Positions 1 through 10,144 are shown, numbered from the stretch's first letter. The stretch is 64,000 bases of DNA from Psychrobacter sp. P2G3 (GCF_001593285.1 NZ_CP012529.1:620001-684000); one strand, 5' to 3'. A program made the numbers and translations. Notes: generated by a model from the letters alone, not told the origin.

Positions 1-1032
1 TAAGTCCTTTGCTTGCTCAATTTGAATACTAATGAGCTGTGAGTGATGACCAAGATAAGCTAATACATCGCTTTGCCCCAGTACACCGACGACCTGACCT
101 TTATTATCAATAACAGGTAAGCGATGGATACGGTAGCGAGTCATGGTCATTAGAGCATCACCAATCTCATTATCAGCATCAATAGTCCGTAGGTTGAAAC
201 TTGCAAAATGCTGGCAGGTAGTGGTAGCAGGATTCTGTTGTTCGCTGACCGCACGGCAGATGTCAGTATCAGTCAAGATACCTAGCTCACGATCTGAACG
301 GCGGGTAATGCTATGATCAGTTTCAGGCTTAGAGATGCTTTCAGTATTGCTAAGCGTATCTATGGGTTGCTCTAATAAATGACTGGTTGGACGTACCAGC
401 ACATGCTTCAGTCCAGCTTCGGTCATGATCCGTGCAGCTTGGTGTAGGCTGTTATCGGCATCAATAATATGTACGGGCAATAAGGTTACATCAGTGACTG
501 GTTGTAGCATGATTTGCTGGACTTCTTGCTGCGCAGTATAGCTTTCTGCATGCAATCCTAATGCTTGACCTTGCGTACTACGCCTTTGTTGTAGTGCTTT
601 TAAGCGCTCAGGTAATTTGTCCGATAGTAGTTGGCGTACTAGATGATTTTGCGCGCTAATTTTATCGATAGCAGCACCATCAATTTGCAGCAACAAAGTA
701 TCTTCGTGAGCCGTATATTGATAGGGCTCAGTATTGGCATCGTTTTGTGATTTGACAATACGGCCTTGCGATTCAGGCGTGCGGCGACTATCGAACCAGT
801 CGTTGCTGTTCAGTTGGTCGGAGTGATTACTACCAAAATAAGAAGCGACAAATTCGCCAGCTAGCGTTTGATCAACTTGTCCTTTTAATACCACAAAAAA
901 GTTATGTAGGTCATCACTGGATAAGGATTCGTTTGCACCAAGATAGCGGACTTGGGTGTTTTTTTTGAGGCTTTGACGTTCAGTTAGACGCAGTACATCA
1001 AATGGTGGCTGAGTAAAATCAAGATGGGGCAT
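1..1032 (-). CDS. CBS-domain signal protein with cyclic-nucleotide-binding-like N terminus (partial)
   Basis: The reading frame is open from the ATG at 1032 to the left edge, so 344 codons are seen and the C terminus is missing. The N-terminal part (about residues 10-140) resembles a cNMP-binding domain (FDVLRLTERQSLKK, FFVVLKGQV). It is followed by a pair of CBS motifs: one around VTLLPVHIIDADNSLHQAA, and one ending RYRIHRLPVIDNKGQVVGVL. This order is typical of the DUF294 family, in which a nucleotidyltransferase-like domain follows the CBS pair; that domain would lie outside the window. The family is thought to sense nucleotides, but the substrate is unknown. It follows dapC on the same strand after 225 bases. 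I chose ATG 1032 because the frame gives the family N terminus; there is no strong ribosome site. Confidence 0.8.
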   Translation of the reverse strand, partial: MPHLDFTQPPFDVLRLTERQSLKKNTQVRYLGANESLSSDDLHNFFVVLKGQVDQTLAGEFVASYFGSNHSDQLNSNDWFDSRRTPESQGRIVKSQNDANTEPYQYTAHEDTLLLQIDGAAIDKISAQNHLVRQLLSDKLPERLKALQQRRSTQGQALGLHAESYTAQQEVQQIMLQPVTDVTLLPVHIIDADNSLHQAARIMTEAGLKHVLVRPTSHLLEQPIDTLSNTESISKPETDHSITRRSDRELGILTDTDICRAVSEQQNPATTTCQHFASFNLRTIDADNEIGDALMTMTRYRIHRLPVIDNKGQVVGVLGQSDVLAYLGHHSQLISIQIEQAKDL

Positions 1033-1257
1033 GGCATCATCCTTGATGGCATAATCAATAAGAGCAGCTTACTATCAATAAGCTTCATAATAGAACAGAA
1101 GCAGTATCGACAGCATCAAAAGCAGAAAAGTTACTATCATAAAACGTTATCGTCTTACTATAGCATTATCTTACCATTCATAACATTATTGTTAATAAGG
1201 ATATATTTAACCTAAAATTTCCAGCCTCTCATCTTTTAAGGTTTAGTACATCAACCT

Positions 1258-2514
1258 TTAACTCACCAGTTTGGCTTGTGCTGATAATAACTTGCGAATA
1301 CGGTCAATCGCCTCGCGACTCTCTTCAACACTAGCAACGAGAGCGATACGGACATAACCTTGACCGGGATTTTTACCATTAACTTCACGTGATAAATAAC
1401 GCCCAGCAAGCGCATGGATATTGGCTTGTTCGTACAAGGTTTTGACAAATATTTCATCATCACCGTCGAACTGCTCAGGAACTTTTACCCAAAAATAAAA
1501 TCCTGCATCAGGCATGCGTAAGTCTAATAGCTCGCCTAATTCTGCCATCCATAACGCAAATTTTTCTTGGTATAGCGCTCTATTATGTGCGACATGCTTC
1601 TCATCTTGCCAAGCGGCAATCGATGCCAACTGATGCGGTATAGGCATCGCACAACCTTGGTAGGTGCGATATTGCACATAAGACTTTAGGATGGACTCGT
1701 CGCCTGCGATAAACCCTGAGCGCAGACCGGGTAGATTCGAGCGTTTGGATAGCGAATGAAATACAACACAGTTCTTGAAGTTATTACGACCAAGTTCTGT
1801 GCATGCTTGCAGCAAGCCAATAGGTGCTTTATCAAAGTATAGTTCGCTATAACATTCGTCGCTGGCGATGATAAAGTTGTATTGATCTGATAGGCGAATG
1901 AGAAACTCCCAATCATCCATGGTCATCACTGAGCCGGTCGGATTATTTGGGCTACAGATAAATAACAGCTGTGTTTGCTCCCAGACCTCTTTCGGTACAG
2001 CGCGATAATTGCCTTTAAAGTCATCATCTACGGTGCAAGGCACGAAGTATGGTGTTGCTTGTGCCAGTATCGCCGCCCCTTCATAAATTTGATAAAAGGG
2101 ATTAGGCATCACGACTATAGGGTTACAAGGCTTGTTATCTATATTTGTTTGATCCACCTTGTCTGTACTTTCGTCATGATTAACCACCGCTTGTACAAAA
2201 CTAAAAATAGCTTCGCGCGTGCCCATGACGGGTAGTACTTCGGTATTGGCATCAAGATGATGCAGAAAAAATCGCTTCTCAAGCCAATGCGCAATGGTTT
2301 GACGCAGCTCAAAACTACCGTCAGTGGTCGGATAACGACATAGTTTGTCTAAGTTTTCTCGTAATACGTCCAGCACAAAAGTTGGCGGTTCGTGTTTTGG
2401 TTCACCAATTCCAAGCTTAATCTCAGAATAATCGTTAGCTGGTATGCTGTCAGCTAACAGAGTCGCCATTTTGGCAAACGGATATGGATGCAAATACGTT
2501 AAGTTGTTATTCAT
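1258..2514 (-). CDS. dapC: Succinyldiaminopimelate transaminase
   Basis: This is a 418-residue class I/II PLP aminotransferase acting in the lysine/diaminopimelate pathway, converting N-succinyl-2-amino-6-oxopimelate to N-succinyl-LL-diaminopimelate with glutamate as amino donor. Visible motifs are the N terminus NNNLTYLHPYPFAKM, CSPNNPTG in the cofactor domain, SDECYSELYF and SLSKRSNLPGLR, whose Lys257 should bind PLP. The frame is open 35 codons further upstream to an ATG at 2619, but that extension (KCNFSLYIYYQ) does not look like the family, so I use ATG 2514. The nearby glnD gene fits the glnD-dapC neighbourhood seen in Moraxellaceae and pseudomonads. The DapC assignment over other aminotransferases rests on the N terminus and this context. 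Confidence 0.88.
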   Translation of the reverse strand: MNNNLTYLHPYPFAKMATLLADSIPANDYSEIKLGIGEPKHEPPTFVLDVLRENLDKLCRYPTTDGSFELRQTIAHWLEKRFFLHHLDANTEVLPVMGTREAIFSFVQAVVNHDESTDKVDQTNIDNKPCNPIVVMPNPFYQIYEGAAILAQATPYFVPCTVDDDFKGNYRAVPKEVWEQTQLLFICSPNNPTGSVMTMDDWEFLIRLSDQYNFIIASDECYSELYFDKAPIGLLQACTELGRNNFKNCVVFHSLSKRSNLPGLRSGFIAGDESILKSYVQYRTYQGCAMPIPHQLASIAAWQDEKHVAHNRALYQEKFALWMAELGELLDLRMPDAGFYFWVKVPEQFDGDDEIFVKTLYEQANIHALAGRYLSREVNGKNPGQGYVRIALVASVEESREAIDRIRKLLSAQAKLVS

Positions 2515-2760
2515 AAGTTTGGTAACTATAATAGGCAGTTGATAATAAATGTATAAAGAAAAATTACATTTTAGCAGTGTAGCACTTCTCTTATTTTTTG
2601 TCTTTTCCATCTCACTCATGTTTACTACTATTAATTAACAATTTATTTAATAGTAGTTCAATGACTTAGCTGTTTGTTTTATCACTCATAGCTTGTAAAT
2701 AATAATGACATAAGCAATGACTGCCACCCAGTTTGGTAAGTTGTTGTTAGGATGATTGAT

Positions 2761-3459
2761 ATGCTTAAAGCTTCTAAAGTTGACCACCTCAATATTGAAG
2801 TTCTCAATGCCAGTACTAACAATGTTAATAAGGCTAGTGATAATAATGCACAGCATGCTGGTTTTTGCAAACAACTGAAACAGTGTGAACAGCAATGGTG
2901 GCAAGCGCGTCAGCGCCTTATCGCTCTTGAAGAGCGGTGGATGTTTTGGTTCGGGGAGAACAGTTTAATTATGTGGCTCATGTGGCAATTGGTCAGCTAT
3001 GTATTGGTCGCTATCGTCCTGATGCTGTCCAGTAAGCTATTCGATGTGCAGCTTTATTTATGGCAGTATATGACTATATTTGGCGTACAAACGCTATTAT
3101 TTGCAGTGACGCTGGGGTCTAAAGGACGTCTGGCTAATCGTCTGCAGAACAATATTGATAGTGCAGATTTTGTACGCGAGCAAGCATTGAATGAGATGTA
3201 TATACTAGCATCAGATATTATTCTGCCTGCTATCCATGCCAGTGCACCCATCTCTTTACAAACCATTCATGAGCGCTATAAGTCACATTTAAAGCTAGCC
3301 AGCCTACAACGATTACTACAAAAAGAGGTCGAGGCCGGACGATTAATTTTAAGCCAATATCAAATAGAAGCAGAAGTGTTGCCACCAGAGCTTGCCGACG
3401 AAGCGTTGTCACCATACGCTGACAAGATGGTATATAAAAGCTTAGTCAACATCTCTTAA
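2761..3459 (+). CDS. Conserved-looking membrane protein of unknown function
   Basis: I do not recognise this protein of about 232 residues. It has a polar N terminus rich in Gln and Trp (KQCEQQWWQARQR), two adjacent hydrophobic segments at about residues 65-90 and 97-115, and a long soluble C-terminal half. That half contains a possible helix-turn-helix-like stretch (ISLQTIHERYKSHLKLASLQ) and ends in a charged region. Two ATGs are possible, 2752 and 2761; AGGA at 2749-2752 sits eight bases from the second, so I prefer 2761. It lies on the plus strand between the convergent 3' end of glnD and the divergent 5' end of dapC. No function is proposed. Confidence 0.7.
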   Translation: MLKASKVDHLNIEVLNASTNNVNKASDNNAQHAGFCKQLKQCEQQWWQARQRLIALEERWMFWFGENSLIMWLMWQLVSYVLVAIVLMLSSKLFDVQLYLWQYMTIFGVQTLLFAVTLGSKGRLANRLQNNIDSADFVREQALNEMYILASDIILPAIHASAPISLQTIHERYKSHLKLASLQRLLQKEVEAGRLILSQYQIEAEVLPPELADEALSPYADKMVYKSLVNIS

Positions 3460-3479
3460 AATAAGCAGCTCTTAAGATA

Positions 3480-3503
3480 AACACCTCTGAAGATAAGAGG
3501 TGT
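3480..3503. terminator. Stem-loop between convergent genes
   Basis: The inverted repeat ACACCTCT / AGAGGTGT with a seven-base loop lies between the 3' ends of the plus-strand membrane protein gene and the minus-strand glnD gene. There is no clear T run, so termination activity is an inference from the hairpin and its place. Confidence 0.4.
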
Positions 3504-3560
3504 CATCCAAAAAGACTTATCAGGGCTTGTTAATTTAACTTTTAGGACAGCCCAGCTAAG

Positions 3561-6296
3561 TTAAGCATGATTGCTATCTGGCTGAACGCTAATACTAGTA
3601 GTCAGGGCCGTTTGCAAGGTTTCAAGCTTGTCCTCAGATAATGGCGCATCGTCTTGATCACTGATATAAAACATATCTTCTGCGCGCTCACCCAAAGTAG
3701 TAATACGTGCAGCATGGACTTCGATACCTTGCTGCAAAAATACTTGCCCTACTCGTGCTAGCAACCCTGGCTGATCCAGTGTCTGTAGACTCAGAATGTG
3801 CTGACCTGAAGCTTCATTAAACTCAAAATCAATAATAGTTGGCACATCAAAGTGTCTAAGCTGGCGCGGAATACGTTTCTGCGCCAGCTTAGGTGTCATC
3901 GGGTTTTTAAAGGCATCAATTAAGCGTTGTTTTAGCTCTTGCTGGCTATCTTCGTCTCTTAATAATGTACCGCTACGATCAAGTAATACATAAGAGTCCA
4001 AAGCAAAGTCACGAGTAGCAGTGATAATTCGTGCGTCCAATACGTCTAAATTCATCTGATCAAATACGGCCATCGTCACTGCAAATAAATTGGCCTGATC
4101 TTGGGTATAAACGAAAACTTGCACCGCATCAAGTGCCAGCTCCCGATGCTCACGTAATACGACTAGAGGTGCGCTATCAGCGTTAGAAGCATAGCCGATA
4201 GGAGGATGGTTTAAGATAGCTTCGGTATGCCATAAGATATCTTCTGCAATCTCACGCAAAAAATATTCATCGCCCAAGTCGTCCCATAATCTGAGCACTT
4301 CATCACGATTCATATGTTGATTGTCAACATTATCAAGCATCGTCAGCGCCTGCTTACGCGTCGCACGAATCATGTCTTGGCGGTTGGTTGGTGCATCGAT
4401 ATCGGCGCGCAAGATGCGCCGCGTTTGTGAGTATAGTTGTTTCATCAAAGTCGCCCGCCAGCTGTTCCAAAGCTGCGGATTGGTAGCATTCATATCCGCT
4501 ACCGTCAACACATATAAGTGATTAAGATGAGTGACATTACCAACTAAGTCAGCAAAGATAGTCACCACTTCAGGGTCTGAAATATCTTTTTTCTGCGCGG
4601 TCATAGACATTAATAAATGATAACGCGTTAGCCAGCCTACTAGATGGGCATCGGCCTTACTCATGCCATGTGCCAAACAAAACTCAATCGACTCGGTCTC
4701 CCCAAGCTGACTGTGATTGCCACCGCGACCTTTAGCGATATCATGAAACATTGCCGCTAGTACTAAAATCTCTTTACGCTCAATGCGTTGAAAGATAGAG
4801 CTGACCAATGGAAAATCTTCATAAAAGCGTGCGTCGGTAAAGCGGTGTAAAATTCGAATCAAAAATAGCGTGTGAGCATCGACCGTATAACGATGAAATA
4901 AATCATACTGCATAAGACCGGTCACTTGGGCAAAGGCGGGAATATAATTACCCAATACCCCATAGCGATTCATCGCGCGCAAACGATGGAACAAATAGTT
5001 TTGCTCTTTTATATTTTCTAAGAACAATGCCTGATGTTCAGGATTGTCACGGTAAGTCTGATCGATACCGCGCGCGGCAATTTTTAACGCGCGTAGGGTT
5101 CGGGTTCGGACACTTTTTATTCCGTATTGTCCCATGAGTAAAAACATCTCTAAAATCGCTTCAGGATGCTGAGAAAATACGCGATGATGGGAGATGGCAA
5201 TCTGCTCGCCAACCTGATTAAAAAGCGCATTTAAAGGCCGCTTAGTAGGCTGCTCATTATCCGGCAGATGTGGCTCTATGATGGTCTCAAAGTAGTGATT
5301 GATGAGCATCTCAGACAGCGTTGATATTTGCATTGCGCAGCGATAGTAGTCGCGCATAAAACGTTCGACAGCTGCGTTGGGCTGATCATCTGGCTGCGAC
5401 TCATAACCCATTCGCTGGGCAATATCGCGCTGATAATCAAACAGTAATTTATTTTCGTTGCGACCTGTCATCTCATGTAAATAGTGACGTATTTGCCATA
5501 AATAACCTTCAGCAAAGCTAAGCTCGTCGAACTCTTTTTCAGTCACAAAACCTTGTTGCACTAGGTCATATAGCTTACTGACTCGAAAGTAGCGTTTGGT
5601 CACCCAGCCGACGATATGAATATCACGTAATCCGCCCGGCGCCGTTTTGATATTAGGCTCAAGATTGTACTCAGTGGCATTGTGCTGAATATAACGTACT
5701 TTAGCCTCGTTGATTTTTACCTCATAAAAATCTCGCTGCGACCATAGCTTGTTGACGACGTCTACAGGAATACTTTGTAGCGCTTCATTACCAATTAACA
5801 ATCTTGCTTCTAACAATGCACTGGCAATAGTATGGTCCGTGGCGGCTTCCAAGCAGTCATTGACACTGCGTACGGACAGCGCAGGCTCCAGTCCAATATC
5901 CCACAGCATCGCCACCAAGCTATCAATCTTACTACTGACATCTGGTTTTATCTCATCAGGTGCTAGCAACAAGATATCAATATCTGAGTATAGCGACAGC
6001 TCACTGCGCCCATAGCCGCCCGTAGCAAATAATGCCAAATCTGTCTGATCTAGCTCAAACCATTTAAACAAAGCCATGAGTAAGCCATCGATTGCCCAAG
6101 CACGCGCGACTACTAACTGGCGAATATTTGCCCCACGCTCGAGTGCACGGCTAATATCAGCATTAATCTGCGTCAGCCATTCAGGTATACCGAGTAGAGA
6201 TTTCTCTGCATCGGACGGTTCTGACGACACAGTATTTGGCGTAGGGAAGGACGGCAGCGGAGTAAGGTTAATAGAGGCGGCATCGAATGTGAACAT
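3561..6296 (-). CDS. glnD: [Protein-PII] uridylyltransferase / uridylyl-removing enzyme
   Basis: This 911-residue protein has the standard GlnD layout and length. It has an N-terminal nucleotidyltransferase domain with GGYGRSELSLYSDIDIL (Asp105 and Asp107 as metal ligands), a middle helical part, and an HD domain with VLAAMFHDIAKGRGGNHSQ at about residue 517. Two C-terminal ACT domains follow at about 735-810 and 840-905 (the second with LDQPGLLARVGQVF). GlnD senses glutamine and adds or removes UMP on PII proteins, so it controls nitrogen assimilation. map lies upstream on the same strand after 186 bases, including the map terminator, so the two are probably transcribed separately. Confidence 0.96.
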   Translation of the reverse strand: MFTFDAASINLTPLPSFPTPNTVSSEPSDAEKSLLGIPEWLTQINADISRALERGANIRQLVVARAWAIDGLLMALFKWFELDQTDLALFATGGYGRSELSLYSDIDILLLAPDEIKPDVSSKIDSLVAMLWDIGLEPALSVRSVNDCLEAATDHTIASALLEARLLIGNEALQSIPVDVVNKLWSQRDFYEVKINEAKVRYIQHNATEYNLEPNIKTAPGGLRDIHIVGWVTKRYFRVSKLYDLVQQGFVTEKEFDELSFAEGYLWQIRHYLHEMTGRNENKLLFDYQRDIAQRMGYESQPDDQPNAAVERFMRDYYRCAMQISTLSEMLINHYFETIIEPHLPDNEQPTKRPLNALFNQVGEQIAISHHRVFSQHPEAILEMFLLMGQYGIKSVRTRTLRALKIAARGIDQTYRDNPEHQALFLENIKEQNYLFHRLRAMNRYGVLGNYIPAFAQVTGLMQYDLFHRYTVDAHTLFLIRILHRFTDARFYEDFPLVSSIFQRIERKEILVLAAMFHDIAKGRGGNHSQLGETESIEFCLAHGMSKADAHLVGWLTRYHLLMSMTAQKKDISDPEVVTIFADLVGNVTHLNHLYVLTVADMNATNPQLWNSWRATLMKQLYSQTRRILRADIDAPTNRQDMIRATRKQALTMLDNVDNQHMNRDEVLRLWDDLGDEYFLREIAEDILWHTEAILNHPPIGYASNADSAPLVVLREHRELALDAVQVFVYTQDQANLFAVTMAVFDQMNLDVLDARIITATRDFALDSYVLLDRSGTLLRDEDSQQELKQRLIDAFKNPMTPKLAQKRIPRQLRHFDVPTIIDFEFNEASGQHILSLQTLDQPGLLARVGQVFLQQGIEVHAARITTLGERAEDMFYISDQDDAPLSEDKLETLQTALTTSISVQPDSNHA

Positions 6297-6448
6297 GAGC
6301 GTTATCCAATCAAGAATTTAAAAATAGAGACCATCAAAAGTAAAAGCTTATCAGAAGTATAAAGGTAAAAAATCAGCAAGCATAATGCTCAACGTATATC
6401 CACCGACTAACAATGATAATAGTAGCCTAAAGCCGATAATAATAGTCC

Positions 6449-6475
6449 AAAAAAAAGACCGCCTAAGCGATCTTT
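6449..6475 (-). terminator. Rho-independent terminator of map
   Basis: On the minus strand, just after the map stop codon, AAGATCGC and GCGGTCTT form a hairpin with a short TTAG loop (one G-T pair), followed by a run of T. It lies in the gap before glnD. Confidence 0.75.
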
Positions 6476-6482
6476 GTTTATA

Positions 6483-7274
6483 TTACTGGGTCAAGAAACT
6501 TAAATCTTCTTCTGGGCGCGTGGTAAATACCTCACAGCCGTTATCAGTCACGACCATCGTATGCTCCCATTGCGCAGACAGCTTACGGTCTTTGGTAATT
6601 GCTGTCCATTCATCTGGTAGGATTTTGGTCTGCCACGTGCCTTGGTTAATCATCGGTTCGATGGTAAAGGTCATACCAGTCTTAAGCTCAAAACCAGTGC
6701 CCTTTTTGCCATAATGCATGACTTGTGGCTCATGGTGAAACTCATTACTGATACCGTGACCACAGAACTCGCGCACGATACTAAAGCGTTCAGGCTCAAC
6801 CACTTCTTGAATAGCGGCACCAACATCACCCAAGCGCGCGCCATCTTTGACGACACTCATGCCTGCATAAAGAGCGTCCTGCGCCACTTTACAGATACGC
6901 TGCGCCATGATAGAGCCATTACCGACGATCCACATTTTTGAGGTATCACCATAATAGCCATCTTTAATCACGGTCACATCGATATTGATAATGTCGCCGT
7001 CTTTAAGCAGTTTATTTTCGGTTGGGATACCGTGGCATACCACATGATTCACTGAGGTACAGATTGATTTTGGGAAACCATTATAGTTAAGCGGTGCTGG
7101 AATGGCTTGTTGCTCATTAACGATATAATCATGGGCAATTTGGTTGAGCGCTTCGGTACTGATACCGACTCTAACATGCTCATCAAGCATCACGAGTACG
7201 TCGCTGGCAAGCTTACCAGCAACACGCATTTTTTCTATGGCTTCAGGGGACTGAATAAGGGATTTTTTAGTCAT
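6483..7274 (-). CDS. map: Type I methionine aminopeptidase
   Basis: This 263-residue enzyme removes the initiator methionine from new proteins. The five metal ligands of the family are all visible: Asp99 and Asp110 (NIDVTVIKDGYYGD), His173 (GHGISNEFHHEP), Glu206 (FTIEPMI) and Glu237 (QWEHTMVV). The length is that of the short type I form without an N-terminal zinc finger. It is followed by its own terminator and then glnD on the same strand. The gene usually lies near rpsB-tsf in enterobacteria; here it lies next to glnD, as in other Moraxellaceae and pseudomonads. Confidence 0.96.
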   Translation of the reverse strand: MTKKSLIQSPEAIEKMRVAGKLASDVLVMLDEHVRVGISTEALNQIAHDYIVNEQQAIPAPLNYNGFPKSICTSVNHVVCHGIPTENKLLKDGDIINIDVTVIKDGYYGDTSKMWIVGNGSIMAQRICKVAQDALYAGMSVVKDGARLGDVGAAIQEVVEPERFSIVREFCGHGISNEFHHEPQVMHYGKKGTGFELKTGMTFTIEPMINQGTWQTKILPDEWTAITKDRKLSAQWEHTMVVTDNGCEVFTTRPEEDLSFLTQ

Positions 7275-7654
7275 GATTGTCGTACTTATAGTTATAGAAT
7301 TAAGGTAGGTGAATTATATCATAAATGCATAGTTGGCGTTTTGCCATAAGCGGTAGCAGTCGTAGCATTTTACTGATGAGCAGCGTGCTATAACAGGAAT
7401 ATACCCACGAATGATTGAGCTAATGCTGGAGTCATTAGCAAAACTAAAATTTTAAATAGTGATTAAACAATGACTAAGTAGTCATGCGCATAGTGAAGCT
7501 TACAGATTAAATTGGTTGAATGTTACAGATTATAAAAGTAATGTAAATTTCACTGCTAAAGGGATTAGCAGGTGTCTTCGATAGCTTTTGCAAGATATGC
7601 AATACATAAGCTGGTCAAAGATTAATACATATTAATGATAACAAGGATGTTGTT
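7275..7654. other. Intergenic region upstream of lipase with short palindrome
   Basis: This 380-base AT-rich gap separates the divergent map and lipase genes and must hold both promoters. The only structure I see is a palindrome, ATGACT-AAGT-AGTCAT, at 7470-7485, about 170 bases before the lipase start. It could be an operator but nothing proves it. No small gene with a good ribosome site was found. Confidence 0.4.
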
Positions 7655-8707
7655 ATGAAGCTTAACGCTTACCTCTCTAAGGCTATGAAGCCAAGCAGAT
7701 TTTTACCGACACTAGGTGCTGTTGGTACTGGTTTGCTGCTAATGTCGATGCAAACAACTTCGGCTCAGGCATCTACCTACTATAGCTGTTCTGCCCCTAG
7801 CGGATGCCAACTGGTAGGCGCTAGATTATTAACCTCAAATTATACCAATACCCAAAACCCAGTGATACTCGCACATGGGCTTGGTGGTTTCAATAAACTC
7901 TTTGGTGTCCTAGATTACTTTTACGGTATTCCTCAAACTTTAATGAACGGAGGTACAGACGTATTCGCGACCAAAACCTCAGCGGTTAATAATAGTAAAG
8001 TTCGCGGTGAGCAGTTACTTGCGCAAGTCAAACTCATCTCAGCCATTTCTGGTAAACCTAAAGTTAATTTGATTGGACACAGTCAAGGCGGTATCGACGT
8101 TCGTTACGTCGCTGGTGTTGCACCTGAATATATAGCATCAGCAACTGCAGTTTCAAGTCCAGAACAAGGCTCAAAAACGGCAGATGCAGTGTTAGATCAA
8201 CTGTCAGAAGGTAGTATTACCACTGAAGCTACGCTGGGTTTATTTAAACTCATTGGCATCGCTACAGATGTCGGCTCTGGTGTCAGTGTCACAGAGCTAC
8301 AACAGCAAGATGGTTGGAAATCGCTAGTGGCCTTGTCTACTGATGGTGCCGCACAATTCAATGCCAAATTTCCTGCTGCAATGCCAACCCGTTATTGTGG
8401 TCAGCCAGCCAACACTGAAGTCAATGGTATTAAGTACTATTCATTTAGTGGTGTAGGGCAAATAACCAACTTACTTGATGCCACTGATCCTATATTATTG
8501 GCAACTAGTACGCCATACAAGAACGAAGCAAATGATGGCTTAGTATCTGTTTGTTCAAGTCGTCTCGGCTATGTCATCCGAGATAACTATGTAATGAACC
8601 ATCTAGATTCAGTCAATCAACTATTGGGCTTAGTGGCATTTGGAAGCGTTAATCCAACAACCGTGTATCGTAGTCAGGTCAACCGTCTCAAAAACGCTAA
8701 CCTGTAA
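7655..8707 (+). CDS. lipA: Secreted triacylglycerol lipase (family I, foldase-dependent)
   Basis: This 350-residue protein has an N-terminal signal peptide (hydrophobic core about residues 17-31, cleavage probably after SAQA) and an alpha/beta-hydrolase body. The oxyanion-hole segment is ILAHGLGG, the nucleophile is Ser143 in GHSQGG, and the likely acid and base are Asp294 (NDGLVSVC) and His316 (MNHLDSV). Cys248 and Cys300 match the disulphide of Pseudomonas-type lipases. It hydrolyses long-chain acylglycerols outside the cell. The adjacent foldase gene 36 bases downstream supports assignment to the class that folds in the periplasm with a steric chaperone and leaves by type II secretion. Confidence 0.93.
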   Translation: MKLNAYLSKAMKPSRFLPTLGAVGTGLLLMSMQTTSAQASTYYSCSAPSGCQLVGARLLTSNYTNTQNPVILAHGLGGFNKLFGVLDYFYGIPQTLMNGGTDVFATKTSAVNNSKVRGEQLLAQVKLISAISGKPKVNLIGHSQGGIDVRYVAGVAPEYIASATAVSSPEQGSKTADAVLDQLSEGSITTEATLGLFKLIGIATDVGSGVSVTELQQQDGWKSLVALSTDGAAQFNAKFPAAMPTRYCGQPANTEVNGIKYYSFSGVGQITNLLDATDPILLATSTPYKNEANDGLVSVCSSRLGYVIRDNYVMNHLDSVNQLLGLVAFGSVNPTTVYRSQVNRLKNANL

Positions 8708-8743
8708 CGTAAAAAATGACTCTTAAAACAAGACGCCTCTTTT

Positions 8744-9829
8744 ATGTCGAATAATCGTCGTCCCTATTTAACAATAGTTGTCATTACCGTGGTTATCATT
8801 GTAACTGCGGTGATTATCTTATGGTTTAAGCCTAATCAAAGCAATATGACGCCTTCTCAAACATTGTCTACGGTAGATAGTGACATTAGTAGCACTATGG
8901 TAAAGCTGTCTGATAACAATAACGAGACGGCATTGTCTACTAACAACAACGATAGATTTATTACTGGATTAGAAAATCTACCGCGCTCACTACAGGATAC
9001 AGATGTGGACGGTGAAATAATTATTGATGAAAACAAACAACTGGTCGTCACCGAAGGTCTGCGGCGCTTGTTTGATTACTTCTTATCGGCGCTTGGTGAA
9101 GAAGATGAAGCCACTATCTTTGCCCGTGTTGAGAGCTATATTCGCAGTTTTGTTCCTGAGCCAGCCGCCAGCCAAGCCATTGTTATATTCAATAAATATG
9201 TAGCCTATCTCAAAGCGATTCCTGAAATAGAAAAGCGTTTTGGTAATTTACAACTGCAAGCCACACAAAATGGTGAGCTAGATCTAAATATGGTAGCGCA
9301 GCAAAAGCAAGACGTTGCCAAGCTACGTCAGCAGTATTTCGATACGCAAACCATTACCGCGTTCTTTGGCGCTGAAGATGAATATGATGACTATAGTATT
9401 GCGATGATAAATATTAATCAAAACAAGCTAATGTCGGATGAGCAAAAAGCAGCGGCTCAGCAGGATTATGTCAGCCGAATGCCGGACAACATGACCAAGG
9501 TCAATATAGAGCAACAGGCCAACCTAAACGCGCTGATGAGCCGTACTGAGCAAATGAAAGCCCAAGGCGCGACGCCTGAAGCTCTCTACAATATGCGCCG
9601 TGAATTGGTAGGCGCGGCAGCAGCGGGCAGGCTTGCACAATTAGATAAAGAGGATGCTAACTTTGATCAGCGCTTTACTCAATACCAAACACAGAAACAA
9701 CAACTCCTAAGCCAAAATACTAACAGTACGCAGGCTCGTGTCCAGATTGAGCAACTAGGGCAGCAGTTGTTTAGTGATACTGAGCGTAAACGTTTAGCGG
9801 GTTATGCGGCTATGCAACAGCAACAGTAA
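8744..9829 (+). CDS. lifO: Lipase-specific foldase (lipase chaperone)
   Basis: This is a 361-residue inner-membrane-anchored periplasmic steric chaperone for the lipase encoded just upstream. An N-terminal transmembrane anchor (about residues 8-27, rich in Ile and Val) is followed by a variable linker. The conserved foldase body has RSLQDTDVDGEIIIDENKQL, the LifO signature with its start GLRRLFDYFLSALGE; the rest is helical, Gln- and Ala-rich, as expected for the extended arms that wrap the lipase. The gap to lipA is 36 bases with no terminator, so the two should be co-transcribed. Confidence 0.93.
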   Translation: MSNNRRPYLTIVVITVVIIVTAVIILWFKPNQSNMTPSQTLSTVDSDISSTMVKLSDNNNETALSTNNNDRFITGLENLPRSLQDTDVDGEIIIDENKQLVVTEGLRRLFDYFLSALGEEDEATIFARVESYIRSFVPEPAASQAIVIFNKYVAYLKAIPEIEKRFGNLQLQATQNGELDLNMVAQQKQDVAKLRQQYFDTQTITAFFGAEDEYDDYSIAMININQNKLMSDEQKAAAQQDYVSRMPDNMTKVNIEQQANLNALMSRTEQMKAQGATPEALYNMRRELVGAAAAGRLAQLDKEDANFDQRFTQYQTQKQQLLSQNTNSTQARVQIEQLGQQLFSDTERKRLAGYAAMQQQQ

Positions 9830-10007
9830 TAATCTCAATAAGTATTTTTGGTTAACATTAAATAACCTATGCTAATGTAAAAGATAGTTGTGATTGGAAT
9901 TTAAACAAGCTACGGTTAATAGTGGAGATACGAACCAATAACGTAGTTCTAATACAGTGACAAACTTCAGCCAGTGTTCAATTTAAACAAAATTATTAGG
10001 AGCTCAA

Positions 10008-10130
10008 ATGAAAAACCTCACTAAAGCAGTAATGACCGGAATTGTAATGTTAAGCGTATTAGTAGGCTGCCAGTCTCTTACAGCAGAGCCAACCAGTCAA
10101 CCAGATATCACTGGTACAGATGTTATATAA
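10008..10130 (+). CDS. Very small lipoprotein (40 residues)
   Basis: The ORF starts MKNLTKAVMTGIVMLSVLVG followed by Cys21, a clear lipobox, and leaves a mature peptide of only about 20 residues. TAGGAG lies seven bases before the ATG. A strong terminator begins 14 bases after the stop, so the unit looks like a complete small gene. Its signal region resembles that of the META-domain lipoprotein gene just downstream (MKNITKVIMAATLTVG), which suggests a duplicated and shortened paralogue. An entericidin-like role is possible but not shown. Confidence 0.6.
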   Translation: MKNLTKAVMTGIVMLSVLVGCQSLTAEPTSQPDITGTDVI

Positions 10131-10144
10131 TAGCAATCTGTTCG

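Noticed and set aside
1024..1215. 63-codon plus-strand ORF near the left edge
   Set aside because: It runs into the start of the CBS protein gene and has no ribosome site or family features.
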